From positions 434,001-498,000 of the forward strand of contig JAWKKG010000005.1 in the NCBI GenBank assembly GCA_041393395.1: a DNA stretch of 64,000 bases, in the 5' to 3' direction. The DNA comes from JAGQIB01 sp041393395 (GTDB lineage Bacteria > ARS69). Positions 8,730 to 16,467 of the stretch are shown piece by piece (position 1 is the first letter of the stretch; every line of letters starts with the position of its first letter). Below the pieces are notes generated by a model. That model made no database searches, had not been told where the DNA came from, and saw nothing but the letters and a program-made list of their open reading frames with translations. The position numbers and the translations under genes are program-made.

Positions 8730-10210
8730 TGGGCGACAACTCCGTCCGCCGCCCCGGCCTCTCCAAGACCCGATTCGTCTCCGGGTGGACCTGCCACAAC
8801 AAGCTGTGGTGGCAGGTCCACGAGCCCGATGCCCCCGAGCTGATCGTTGGCCCCGTCCTCCGCGACCTCTTCGATCAGGGCCATCGGGTCGGAGCTCTCG
8901 CGAGAGACCGCTTTCCCGGGGGTGTTCTGATCGATCTTCCGCACGACGCTGTGCCCCAGCGCATTGCGGAGACCGAGAGCGCACTCCGCCGGGGAGTGCC
9001 GGCCATCTTCGAAGCCTCATTCGCGCGGGACGGAATCTTCGTCACGGTAGACGTGCTCCAGCGCAGCGATGACGGCTATACGCTTATCGAGGTGAAATCC
9101 TCCACCAAGCTGAAAGACGAACACATTCCGGACGCGGCGGTGCAGACCCACGTGGTCCGGGCCAGCGGGCTGGACGTTCGTCGGATCGAGCTGATGCATC
9201 TCAATCCCGACTACCGGCATCCCGATCAAGGCGACCTCTTCGTGCGTGAAGACATCACCGCGTTCGTCCAAGACATCCTGCGCGGCGTGCCGGCGGAGAT
9301 CGAGTCGCAGCTCGCGATGTTGTCCGGCGACTTCCCGGCGCTATCAGTCGGAGAACAGTGCCTGACAGTCCAAGACTGTCCGTTCCGTCGTCGCTGCTGG
9401 CCCGACGATCGTGACCACGTGCTGAAGTTGAGCGGGAAGGGTCTCCGCAAGGCGCTGGAACTGATGACGGACGGTATCCACTACATCCGGGACGTGCCTA
9501 CAGCCAAGCTGACGGCGGTGAATCGGCGACAGAAGACCGCTCTCGAACGAAGCGGACTCGTCGTGGAGTCGGGGTTGGGGGATGTGCTCCGCGGCATTCG
9601 ATACCCCATCGGCTTCCTGGATTTCGAGACCGTCGCACGCGCGGTCCCCATCTGGGACGGATTGGCTCCCTGGGGTACGGTGCCCGTGCAGTTCAGCTAC
9701 CACGAGAAGACACGGGACGGCGCATGCAGGCACGTGGAGTGGCTAGCGGAAGGGGCGGCGGACCCTCGAGAAGCCCTGGCCACCGCGCTCGTTGAGGTTT
9801 GCCGAGGCGCTGGTCACGTCGTGACCTACACCCATTTCGAGCGAACTCAGATCCGACACTTGAAGCGAGTCGTTCCAGCCCTCGCCGATGAGCTCCTGGC
9901 CATCGAGGAACGGCTCTTCGACCTGCATCAAGTGGTCAGGAATTGCCTTTATCACCCCGACTTCGATGGCAGCTTCAGCATCAAGAACGTCCTTCCGGCG
10001 CTGGTTCCCGAGCTGGGGTGGGCTGAACTCGAGATCACCGAGGGGCAGACGGCAAGCGTCGAAATCGCGCGACTGCTGTTGAAGCCCCAGACATTCACCG
10101 AGACGGAACGGCACGAACTGCGACGACAGCTGTTGGCCTACTGTGAGCGCGACACTTGGGCGATGGTGAGGCTCCTGGAGCGGCTCGTGGAGCTTGCTAC
10201 GCTCTCATAA
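8729..10210 (+). CDS. DUF2779 family protein: Cas4-like nuclease domain plus DEDD-type exonuclease domain
   Basis: 493-residue protein. Residues 1-225 look Cas4/RecB-like: a Cys in SGWTCHNKLWWQ (residue 22), the catalytic EVKSST near residue 120, and a trailing C..C..C cluster (ECLTVQDCPFRRRCW region, residues 210-222). That gives the four Cys expected for an Fe-S cluster. Residues 295-490 resemble an RNase H-fold exonuclease: DFETVARAVP near 297, a THFER segment, and CERDTWAMVRLLE at the end. Proteins of this type are common in defence islands, but their reaction is not established. The chosen start overlaps the previous stop. Confidence 0.8.
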   Translation: MGDNSVRRPGLSKTRFVSGWTCHNKLWWQVHEPDAPELIVGPVLRDLFDQGHRVGALARDRFPGGVLIDLPHDAVPQRIAETESALRRGVPAIFEASFARDGIFVTVDVLQRSDDGYTLIEVKSSTKLKDEHIPDAAVQTHVVRASGLDVRRIELMHLNPDYRHPDQGDLFVREDITAFVQDILRGVPAEIESQLAMLSGDFPALSVGEQCLTVQDCPFRRRCWPDDRDHVLKLSGKGLRKALELMTDGIHYIRDVPTAKLTAVNRRQKTALERSGLVVESGLGDVLRGIRYPIGFLDFETVARAVPIWDGLAPWGTVPVQFSYHEKTRDGACRHVEWLAEGAADPREALATALVEVCRGAGHVVTYTHFERTQIRHLKRVVPALADELLAIEERLFDLHQVVRNCLYHPDFDGSFSIKNVLPALVPELGWAELEITEGQTASVEIARLLLKPQTFTETERHELRRQLLAYCERDTWAMVRLLERLVELATLS

Positions 10211-10254
10211 GCATTGCGCGTTTGAGTGAACTCAGGGGGAGGCCAGTCGGACTG

Positions 10255-10851
10255 ATGGATGCTCGGCGAAACTCAGTTGAAAAACTCCAAGGGCTCTACT
10301 CTGTCGTTGCGGGTCTCAGCCTTACGTCCGGAGTTGAGGCGTTCCTCCGTGGACCCACAGGGGGCATCGCCTTCTCCCCGGAGCAATTGCCGGTCTTCGT
10401 GGCATTCCTCCTCACCCTCATTCCGTTCTACCAGGGTGCACTGCGACACCTGGATCACACTTATCTGGAGGACCCTGCGACGACGCCCGGAGGCGCCGCC
10501 CTGCTCGCCGACTTTGTACTGCTGTTCACTGAAGGGTGCCTACTCGTTGCCCTGTCTCGACTCATCGCTTTGCCAATCACATTCGCGAAGCTCGCTGCCG
10601 TACTCCTGTTATTCGACTCGATCTGGGCGCTCGCAACTCATGCATTCTTCCGACGATCACGACCGAAGCACGTGTCGGCGCCGATTCGTTGGGCTCTCAT
10701 CAACCTTGGGTTTGGACCAGTCCTCGCGGCACTCGCCTGGGGATTCGGGCACGAATGGACCGCGCCTGCTCTCCCCTTGACGGTTCTCCTCGTGTGCCTC
10801 GCCCGAACCATCATTGACTATCGCGTGAGCTGGCGGTTCTACTTCCCGTGA
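10255..10851 (+). CDS. Multi-pass membrane protein of unknown function
   Basis: 198-residue protein with about five or six hydrophobic segments: GLYSVVAGLSLTSGVEAFL, LPVFVAFLLTLIPFYQGAL, LLADFVLLFTEGCLLVAL, FAKLAAVLLLFDSIWAL and two more near the C-terminus. It ends in a short basic tail (YRVSWRFYFP). A purine-rich site (CAGGGGGAGG) lies about 12 nt before the ATG. It sits 44 nt after the DUF2779 gene. In defence islands such proteins often act as membrane effectors or sensors; here that is inference from context only. Confidence 0.6.
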   Translation: MDARRNSVEKLQGLYSVVAGLSLTSGVEAFLRGPTGGIAFSPEQLPVFVAFLLTLIPFYQGALRHLDHTYLEDPATTPGGAALLADFVLLFTEGCLLVALSRLIALPITFAKLAAVLLLFDSIWALATHAFFRRSRPKHVSAPIRWALINLGFGPVLAALAWGFGHEWTAPALPLTVLLVCLARTIIDYRVSWRFYFP

Positions 10852-10930
10852 CGGAAACACCCCGCGAGCTCTGTTTCGAGTAAGTTGATCGCGAAGCGCG
10901 CTGTTTACAGATTCCAAGCCGGAAGCGAAT

Positions 10931-12286
10931 GTGGACTCCCTCTATCGATGGCAACAAGAAGCTCTTGAGGCCTGGATCGCGGCCGGTCGACGAGGAATCG
11001 TAGAGGCCGTTACTGGCTCAGGGAAGACCCGCCTCGGCATCGCGGCCATTCATCAAGTGGCACACCTAAAGAAGTACGCCTACACCCATCCGTTGGTCGT
11101 CGTGCCTACCGAAGTCATCATGAACCAGTGGTTTGGCTGGTTGCGCCAGTCCCTCCCTGGAATCCGCGTCGGCCGGCTAAGCAAAGACCACCGCGACGAC
11201 TTCTCGAGATGCCAAGTCATTGTCGCCATTATCAACTCCGCAGTGAAGAAGGCGCCGGCGCTCTTCGCTCACACGCGCAAGAACCCGTTACGGTATACGA
11301 CCTTTCTGGTCGCTGACGAGTGCCACCACTATGTGGATGCCCCGGAGTTCAGCAAGATACTGCGCCACCCCTTCACCTGCACCCTGGGTCTGTCCGCAAC
11401 CCTGGATCCGCCGATCCCCCACAAGATCCCAGGGCTGGGCAGCATCATTTACGAGTACCGGTTCGAGCACGCCGGACAGGATGGCATCGTTCCCGACTTC
11501 GACTTGCTGAACTGCAGCCTTCACTTCTCATCTGCCGAGCGGGATCGCTATCTTGAGATCACAGAAGAGATCCGAAAGCAGACGTCGCACGTCCTAGACC
11601 TCTATCGTGACGAGCTGGACCGCGTGCCCGACCACCTCCTCTTTCGAGCACTTCGCCAGATCCTGAGGAAGAGCGGTTCCGCACCTGACCCGATCATAGA
11701 GAGACTCTTCCGCCTGCTCTTTCGGCGGGCAGCGGTCACGTACACGGCCTCGCGCAAGCTCAGCCTAACCGCATCTCTCATCACCGATCTCCTTCGAGCG
11801 AAGAAGAAGGTTCTGGTGTTCTTCGAGCGCATTCAATCGATTGAGCGTGTATCCGACGATGTGCCCCGCAAGGCCGCATCGAGCGTCCAGCAAGCCGTAC
11901 GTTCCCACGGCTCGTTCTGCGTTCAGACGTACCATAGCCAACTCGATGATGATCAACGCCGACTTATCCTGAACGACTTCCGCCAACCGGGGCCCAAGGC
12001 GCTCCTGTCATGTCGCAGCCTTGACGAGGGCTTCGATCTTCCCGAAGTCGATGCCGCCATTCTGGCCGCTTCCACACAGTCAAGAAGACAGCGCATCCAG
12101 CGCATTGGCAGGGCGTTGCGCCGCGGCTCGGGCAACAAGCGACCCATCGTTGTCACGCTGTACGTGAGAGGATCTGGCGACGAGAACGTTTGCCGCAAGG
12201 ACGAGGAGATCTTCCGCGGCCCGGCCACGATTCACCAGTGTCACGACGAGGAGGTCATTCGCGCGGTAAGAGGGCTTCTTGGCTAG
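10931..12286 (+). CDS. Superfamily 2 DExH-box helicase
   Basis: 451-residue SF2 helicase. It has a Q-motif-like N-terminus, Walker A VTGSGKT at residues 27-33, a DECHH box (VADECHHYVD) near 129 and motif III LSATLD. The C-terminal domain contains LDEGFDLPEVDAAI and QRIGRALRRGSG (motif VI). It is compact, with no fused nuclease, although the family often works with one. It starts at GTG, and ATG alternatives would delete the helicase N-terminus. It is the last gene before the attachment-site remnant and is likely cargo of the island. Confidence 0.85.
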   Translation: MDSLYRWQQEALEAWIAAGRRGIVEAVTGSGKTRLGIAAIHQVAHLKKYAYTHPLVVVPTEVIMNQWFGWLRQSLPGIRVGRLSKDHRDDFSRCQVIVAIINSAVKKAPALFAHTRKNPLRYTTFLVADECHHYVDAPEFSKILRHPFTCTLGLSATLDPPIPHKIPGLGSIIYEYRFEHAGQDGIVPDFDLLNCSLHFSSAERDRYLEITEEIRKQTSHVLDLYRDELDRVPDHLLFRALRQILRKSGSAPDPIIERLFRLLFRRAAVTYTASRKLSLTASLITDLLRAKKKVLVFFERIQSIERVSDDVPRKAASSVQQAVRSHGSFCVQTYHSQLDDDQRRLILNDFRQPGPKALLSCRSLDEGFDLPEVDAAILAASTQSRRQRIQRIGRALRRGSGNKRPIVVTLYVRGSGDENVCRKDEEIFRGPATIHQCHDEEVIRAVRGLLG

Positions 12287-12318
12287 GCTCTGGACTAGGG
12301 GTTCTTCAAGGAGGATTG

Positions 12319-12468
12319 ATGGCCACGGGACGAGGCGCCCCGTCTCCACTCGTCTCCACCGACGTCCCCACGAGCTTCGATCGCCGGAAATTGTCCGTGT
12401 TCTGTCCGCTTTCTGTCCGCGAACTGGGTCCTAAACGGGCCCACTCTGCCCAAGACCGAATCGGATAA
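12319..12468 (+). CDS. Possible small 49-residue protein next to the attachment site
   Basis: A full AAGGAGG site stands 4 nt before an ATG that opens 50 codons (starting MATGRGAPSP). The peptide has no recognisable domain, and its middle (KLSVFCPLSVREL) is encoded by the 11-bp TGTCCG repeats. Those repeats look like DNA sites rather than coding sequence. The reading frame may therefore be accidental, and the good ribosome site is the only support. Confidence 0.25.
   Translation: MATGRGAPSPLVSTDVPTSFDRRKLSVFCPLSVRELGPKRAHSAQDRIG
12392..12424. repeat. Three tandem 11-bp repeats (TGTCCG) beside the attachment site
   Basis: TGTCCG occurs at 12392, 12403 and 12414, exactly 11 bp apart and hence on one face of the helix. 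The spacer bases are T/C-rich (TGTTC, CTTTC, CGAAC). The array lies 105 bp inside the island from the tRNA fragment, where tyrosine-integrase arm-type or excisionase sites are usually found. The function is inferred from placement and phasing. Confidence 0.5.
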
Positions 12469-12528
12469 CCCATTGGTATTCTGTCGCTTGTGCCTATGGC
12501 GTTGTTTCGCGCGATTCCCTGGATGGCC

Positions 12529-12573
12529 CTCATAACCCAAAGGTCGCAGGTTCAAGTCCTGCCCCCGCTACCA
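12529..12573 (+). other. 3' half of an initiator-type tRNA (CAT anticodon); attachment-site remnant
   Basis: The 45 bases read as tRNA positions 32-76. The anticodon loop CTCATAA is followed by CCCAA, variable loop AGGTC, T arm GCAGG-TTCAAGT-CCTGC, acceptor strand CCCCGCT, discriminator A and an encoded CCA. The bases 5' of the loop (TGGCC) do not pair with CCCAA, and no D arm or 5' acceptor strand is present. It is therefore a fragment, not a gene. The CCC at 39-41 suits the G-C-rich anticodon stem of tRNA-fMet. It is the expected right-end scar of an element inserted in tRNA-fMet. Confidence 0.8.
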
Positions 12574-12582
12574 ATATCGATG

Positions 12583-12613
12583 GGCCCGTAACTCTTTGAG
12601 TTGCGGGCCTTTT
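12583..12613 (+). terminator. Rho-independent terminator of the disrupted tRNA
   Basis: A 12-bp stem (GGCCCGTAACTC / GAGTTGCGGGCC, one G-T pair) closes a TTT loop and is followed by TTTT. It sits 10 nt after the CCA of the tRNA fragment, so it is most simply the native terminator of the original tRNA gene. This supports the right-hand side being the ancestral chromosome flank. Confidence 0.85.
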
Positions 12614-12691
12614 CGCGCTTGGCGGCGGCTGAGGTTCGAGACTCGAGATCGGCCGTCTCCACTTTCTGGACGTTGACCTAGTATCCAACCC

Positions 12692-12934
12692 ATGTCCGAT
12701 AGCCCTCACCCCTGGAACTCGAAAGCCGATTTCGCGGATTGCGCGTGTCGGCGCCAAGCTCCGACGAGCCTGGAGCACTTGATCACTCAGTTCGGCACGG
12801 TCCGGGAATCGTGTCCCGTCCTCAGAGACCTCGTCCACCCCGAGGGCGTCTGGGACGCCCTGCACGAGTACCACAGCGGGACCCTGGACGAAGCTGTGAT
12901 TCGGCCCGGAATCTTCCGGGAGTGTCTCTCCTAG
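12692..12934 (+). CDS. Hypothetical small acidic protein
   Basis: 80-residue protein starting MSDSPHPWNSK, with no recognised domain. It has a CAC segment near residue 18 and a helical centre (LVHPEGVWDALHEYHS). It stands alone between the tRNA terminator and the next gene, 56 nt upstream of the nuclease-helicase start and on the same strand. It could be the first gene of that operon. There is no strong ribosome site, so the call is moderate. Confidence 0.45.
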   Translation: MSDSPHPWNSKADFADCACRRQAPTSLEHLITQFGTVRESCPVLRDLVHPEGVWDALHEYHSGTLDEAVIRPGIFRECLS

Positions 12935-12990
12935 ATCAGAACGCGATCTGTGCCAAAGATCTTGACGACGTACAGCCCAGGAGGACAGCG

Positions 12991-15900
12991 GTGAGAAAGG
13001 TCGAAGACCGAGTCATCTTCTCCCCGACGGATCTCGCCCACTTCGCCGAGAATCCGTACGTCACCTGGATGGACCGGCTCCACCTGGAGCACCCCGACCG
13101 AGCAGTGCCGGATGCTCCGAGTGAGGAGCTCGAGATCATCGCCGGAAAGGGCCTTGAGCACGAAAGGACGTTCCTCCAGGGCCTTCGCGAGGCCGGCCGG
13201 GATGTGTGTGCGATCCCTGAGGGCCCCTTGAACCGCAAGGTCGAGCAGACGCAGGCCGCGCTGCTCGCCGGCCGAGAGGTCATCTACCAAGCGGCCCTCC
13301 AAGACGGGGAGATCGCCGGATACGCCGACTTCCTGGTGCGGGTGGACGTCCCGTCGTCGCTCGGATCCTATGCGTACGAGCCGTGGGACACGAAGCTCTC
13401 CTTGGAGGCCAAGCCGCACTTCCTGATCCAGCTCTGCGCCTACGCGAAGCTGCTGGAGGGCATTCAGGGGACTCGCCCGGAGCGCTTCGTCGTCGTCCTC
13501 GGCGACGGGACCGAGCGCGTGTTCCGGACGGACGACTACTTCTTCTACTACCTGCATCTCGAGAGGACCTTCCGACGTCAGCAGGAGGCGTTCATTCCGG
13601 ATGAGCCTCCGGAGCCGCTCCGCCCGGGCAAGAACGGCCGGTGGGAGACGGCGGCAGCTGCATGGCTCGAGTCGACCGATCACCTTCTGCGGGTCGCCGA
13701 CATCCGGAACGATCAGATCCAGAAGCTCCGCGCGGCGGGGATCGACACGATGACGGCCCTTGCCAAGCCAGGGGCGACGCCGGTGCCGCGACTTCGCCAA
13801 GAGACCCACGAGAAACTGCAGCAACAAGCGCGACTCCAGATCGAGTCTACCGGACAGCCGCGGCCGCGCTTCGAGATCGTGGAGCCCAACCCGGATGAAC
13901 CGCGGCGCGGGCTGGCTCTCCTTCCTCCCCCATCACCGGGGGACGTGGTCTTCGACATCGAAGGATACCCCCTCACGGATGGCGGCCTCGAGTACCTACT
14001 CGGCGCGGTCGTCGAGGAAGGCGGTGAGCTCCGGTTTCTCGACTGGTGGGCGCACAATGACCACGAGGAAAAGAGGTCTTTCGAGCGCTTCGTGGACTGG
14101 GTGCACGAGCGGTGGCGAACCCACCCCGACATGCACGTCTACCACTACGCCTCCTACGAGGTCACTGCGATGCGGCGGCTGATGGGCAAGCACGGCACAC
14201 GCGAACGCGAGGTCGATGACTTCCTTCGCAACGAGGTCTTCGTGGACCTCTACAAGGTCGTGCACCAGGGACTTCGCGTGGGCACGCCGAGCTACTCGCT
14301 GAAGGACATCGAGCACCTGTACATGGATGCGCGAGAGGGAGACGTGGCCACCGCCGGGGAATCGATCGTCTTTTATCAGCGATGGCTGGAGGCGCAGGAC
14401 GGAGAAACGTGGGAAACCTCGGAGATCCTCCGGCAGATCCGCGACTACAACGAGGAGGACTGCCGCTCCACCTGCGAGCTGGTCCGGTGGCTCCGCGGCG
14501 TTCAAGCCGAAAGCGGAATTGGCTGGGTGCCCCGTCCTGGCGATGTCGAGGTGGTCGAAAAGGACCTCACACCCGCCCAGGAGCTCGCGGCTCGTCTCCT
14601 CGGATCGATCCCGGAGGACCGGTCCGAAGATCCTGAGCGCTGGAGGGTCCACGAGCTCCTGGCGTGGCTGCTCGAGTTCCACCGCCGCGAGGACAAGCCC
14701 ATGTGGTGGAGACTCTTCGACCGGCACGCCATGACCGAAACCCAACTTTGGGAGGATCTTGACTGCTTGGCGAGTCTGCAGAGAACCGAGACGCGCCACC
14801 GGAAGGTCAAGCAGTCCTGGGCCTTCGAGTACCGGTTCGACGCGAACCAGGACACGAAGATCCAGCCTGGCGACGGGTGCTTCTTCGCCCACGACTTCAC
14901 GCCGTGTACCGTGCAGACGATGGATCCGGAGTCCGGAACGCTCGAAATCAAGCTGGGTGGGCGCGCGCTCTCACGGCTCCGTGAGGAATCCAGTGGCGTC
15001 CCCGATCGGCTGAGCCTGATCCCGAACGAAGCCGTCAGCGCCAAGAAGATCGCCGAATCGATCGAGAGGACGGTTCGGCGATACGAGGCGAGCGGAGAAC
15101 TGCCGACTCAGGTCTCGGATCTCCTGTTCCGTCGCCGCCCCAGACTGGCTGGACGGTCATCCGGCCCGATCCTGACGAAAGAGGTGGATCTCGAAGGGGG
15201 TACACTCCAGGCTGTCGTCGACATGGAAGGGACCACTCTCTGTATCCAGGGCCCCCCTGGGACCGGCAAGACCCACACCGGTGCGCGAGTCATTCTGGAG
15301 CTCCTGAAGAGGGACAAGACGGTCGGCATCAGCGCCAACAGCCACAAGGCGATCCTGAACCTGATGCGCCGTGTCGCCAGCTTTGCCGCCGACGAGGGCG
15401 TGCCCATCCGTGCCGTCAAGATCGGCGGCGACAAGAAGGACCCGCTACTTCGGGGAACGCGCACTCAACACGCGGTTTCCCTCGGCGAGGCCGCCGGCGA
15501 CTTCAAGCTGTACGGAGCCACCGCCTGGCCATTCAGTTCTCCCGACGCCGAGGGCATGCTGGACTACCTGTTCGTCGACGAAGCCGGCCAGGTCTCTCTC
15601 GCGAACCTGATCGGAATGGCGCCCAGCGCCAGGAATCTCGTGCTGCTCGGAGATCAGATGCAACTGGGACAGCCGATCCAGGGATCGCATCCGGGTGAGA
15701 GCGGACTTTCCGCCCTGGATTACCTCCTCCAGGACCATCCCACGATCCCCCCGGATCTCGGGATCTTCCTGGCAAAGACGTGGCGACTCCATCCGGACCT
15801 CTGCCGGTTCATCTCCGATGCTGTGTACGAGGGCCGACTCGAGCCCGAGGGACACACGAGGTTGAGGAGGATCCTCCCTGCCGAGGGGGGGCGTATCGGC

Positions 15901-16467
15901 CGAGAGGCGGGTCTCCTCTTCGTTCCGGTGCAACACGAGGGACACACCCAGGGCAGTGAGGAGGAAGTTGCTGTCGTCACCGACCTGGCGGCGGAGCTGC
16001 TCCGGTGTCGGCATACCAACGACACCGGTGCCGACGTCGGAGACCTGAGCCTCGAAGACATCCTGATCGTCGCACCCTACAACTTGCAGGTTCGGATGCT
16101 AAAGGCCGCCTTGGGCGAGGACGCCCGCGTCGGAACGATCGACAAGTTCCAGGGGCAGGAGGCCCCCGTCGTGATCGTTTCGATGGCCGCAAGTGCCGGC
16201 AACACGTCACCGCGTGGGATTGATTTCCTCTTCGACAAGAACCGGCTGAACGTGGCCATCTCGCGCGCACAGAGCCTCGCGGTCGTCGTTGGGCATCCCG
16301 CTCTCGCTCGTACTCCGTGCTCGACCGTCACTCATGTCGAGCTCCTCAACTTGTTTGGGCGTGTCCTGTTCGACGGTGCACCAGCTTCTGCGTCCCCAGC
16401 CCCCCGTCTGGACTCCAGGAGCAGCCTATCCTCCCCCGCTCACCCATCTGCCGGGGTTCGAGCATAA
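12991..16467 (+). CDS. TM0106-type RecB-like nuclease / DEDD exonuclease / SF1 helicase fusion
   Basis: 1,158-residue fusion. The N-terminal RecB-like nuclease region (residues 1-200) carries the PWDTKLSLEAKP segment near 131, with the D-x-K of this family. A RNase H-fold exonuclease domain follows (DVVFDIEGYPL near 318; YNEEDCRSTCELV near 490). The C-terminal half is a DNA2/UPF1-like SF1 helicase: Walker A GPPGTGKTH near 754, FVDEAGQVS near 860, DKFQGQEAPVVIVS near 1053 and NRLNVAISRAQ. GTG 12991 is chosen because an AGGAGGA site lies 5-12 nt upstream; the open frame further upstream is not family-like. It probably degrades or remodels foreign DNA. It is coupled to the kinase gene by TAATG. 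Confidence 0.85.
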   Translation: MRKVEDRVIFSPTDLAHFAENPYVTWMDRLHLEHPDRAVPDAPSEELEIIAGKGLEHERTFLQGLREAGRDVCAIPEGPLNRKVEQTQAALLAGREVIYQAALQDGEIAGYADFLVRVDVPSSLGSYAYEPWDTKLSLEAKPHFLIQLCAYAKLLEGIQGTRPERFVVVLGDGTERVFRTDDYFFYYLHLERTFRRQQEAFIPDEPPEPLRPGKNGRWETAAAAWLESTDHLLRVADIRNDQIQKLRAAGIDTMTALAKPGATPVPRLRQETHEKLQQQARLQIESTGQPRPRFEIVEPNPDEPRRGLALLPPPSPGDVVFDIEGYPLTDGGLEYLLGAVVEEGGELRFLDWWAHNDHEEKRSFERFVDWVHERWRTHPDMHVYHYASYEVTAMRRLMGKHGTREREVDDFLRNEVFVDLYKVVHQGLRVGTPSYSLKDIEHLYMDAREGDVATAGESIVFYQRWLEAQDGETWETSEILRQIRDYNEEDCRSTCELVRWLRGVQAESGIGWVPRPGDVEVVEKDLTPAQELAARLLGSIPEDRSEDPERWRVHELLAWLLEFHRREDKPMWWRLFDRHAMTETQLWEDLDCLASLQRTETRHRKVKQSWAFEYRFDANQDTKIQPGDGCFFAHDFTPCTVQTMDPESGTLEIKLGGRALSRLREESSGVPDRLSLIPNEAVSAKKIAESIERTVRRYEASGELPTQVSDLLFRRRPRLAGRSSGPILTKEVDLEGGTLQAVVDMEGTTLCIQGPPGTGKTHTGARVILELLKRDKTVGISANSHKAILNLMRRVASFAADEGVPIRAVKIGGDKKDPLLRGTRTQHAVSLGEAAGDFKLYGATAWPFSSPDAEGMLDYLFVDEAGQVSLANLIGMAPSARNLVLLGDQMQLGQPIQGSHPGESGLSALDYLLQDHPTIPPDLGIFLAKTWRLHPDLCRFISDAVYEGRLEPEGHTRLRRILPAEGGRIGREAGLLFVPVQHEGHTQGSEEEVAVVTDLAAELLRCRHTNDTGADVGDLSLEDILIVAPYNLQVRMLKAALGEDARVGTIDKFQGQEAPVVIVSMAASAGNTSPRGIDFLFDKNRLNVAISRAQSLAVVVGHPALARTPCSTVTHVELLNLFGRVLFDGAPASASPAPRLDSRSSLSSPAHPSAGVRA

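Larger units (their letters stand above)
1..12573. mobile_element. tRNA-integrated BREX defence island (right part; left end outside window)
   Basis: The block holds a leftward BREX operon and rightward defence-type cargo. It stops at a 3' half-tRNA followed by that tRNA's terminator (12529-12613). In tRNA-targeted integration the element carries a copy of the tRNA 3' half. The side with only the 3' fragment plus terminator is then the original chromosomal flank, so the element lies to the left of 12573. No integrase or intact tRNA is seen here; both would be expected left of base 1. By eye the cargo around 10.2-12.5 kb is less GC-rich than the 30-64 kb region. The boundary is inferred. Confidence 0.6.

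Noticed and set aside
12295..12874. Minus-strand open frames with NLRPLGYEG and AGLEPATFGL peptides over the tRNA fragment
   Set aside because: These peptides are what the reverse strand of a tRNA 3' half encodes. They are a known false-gene pattern, and here they confirm the tRNA fragment.
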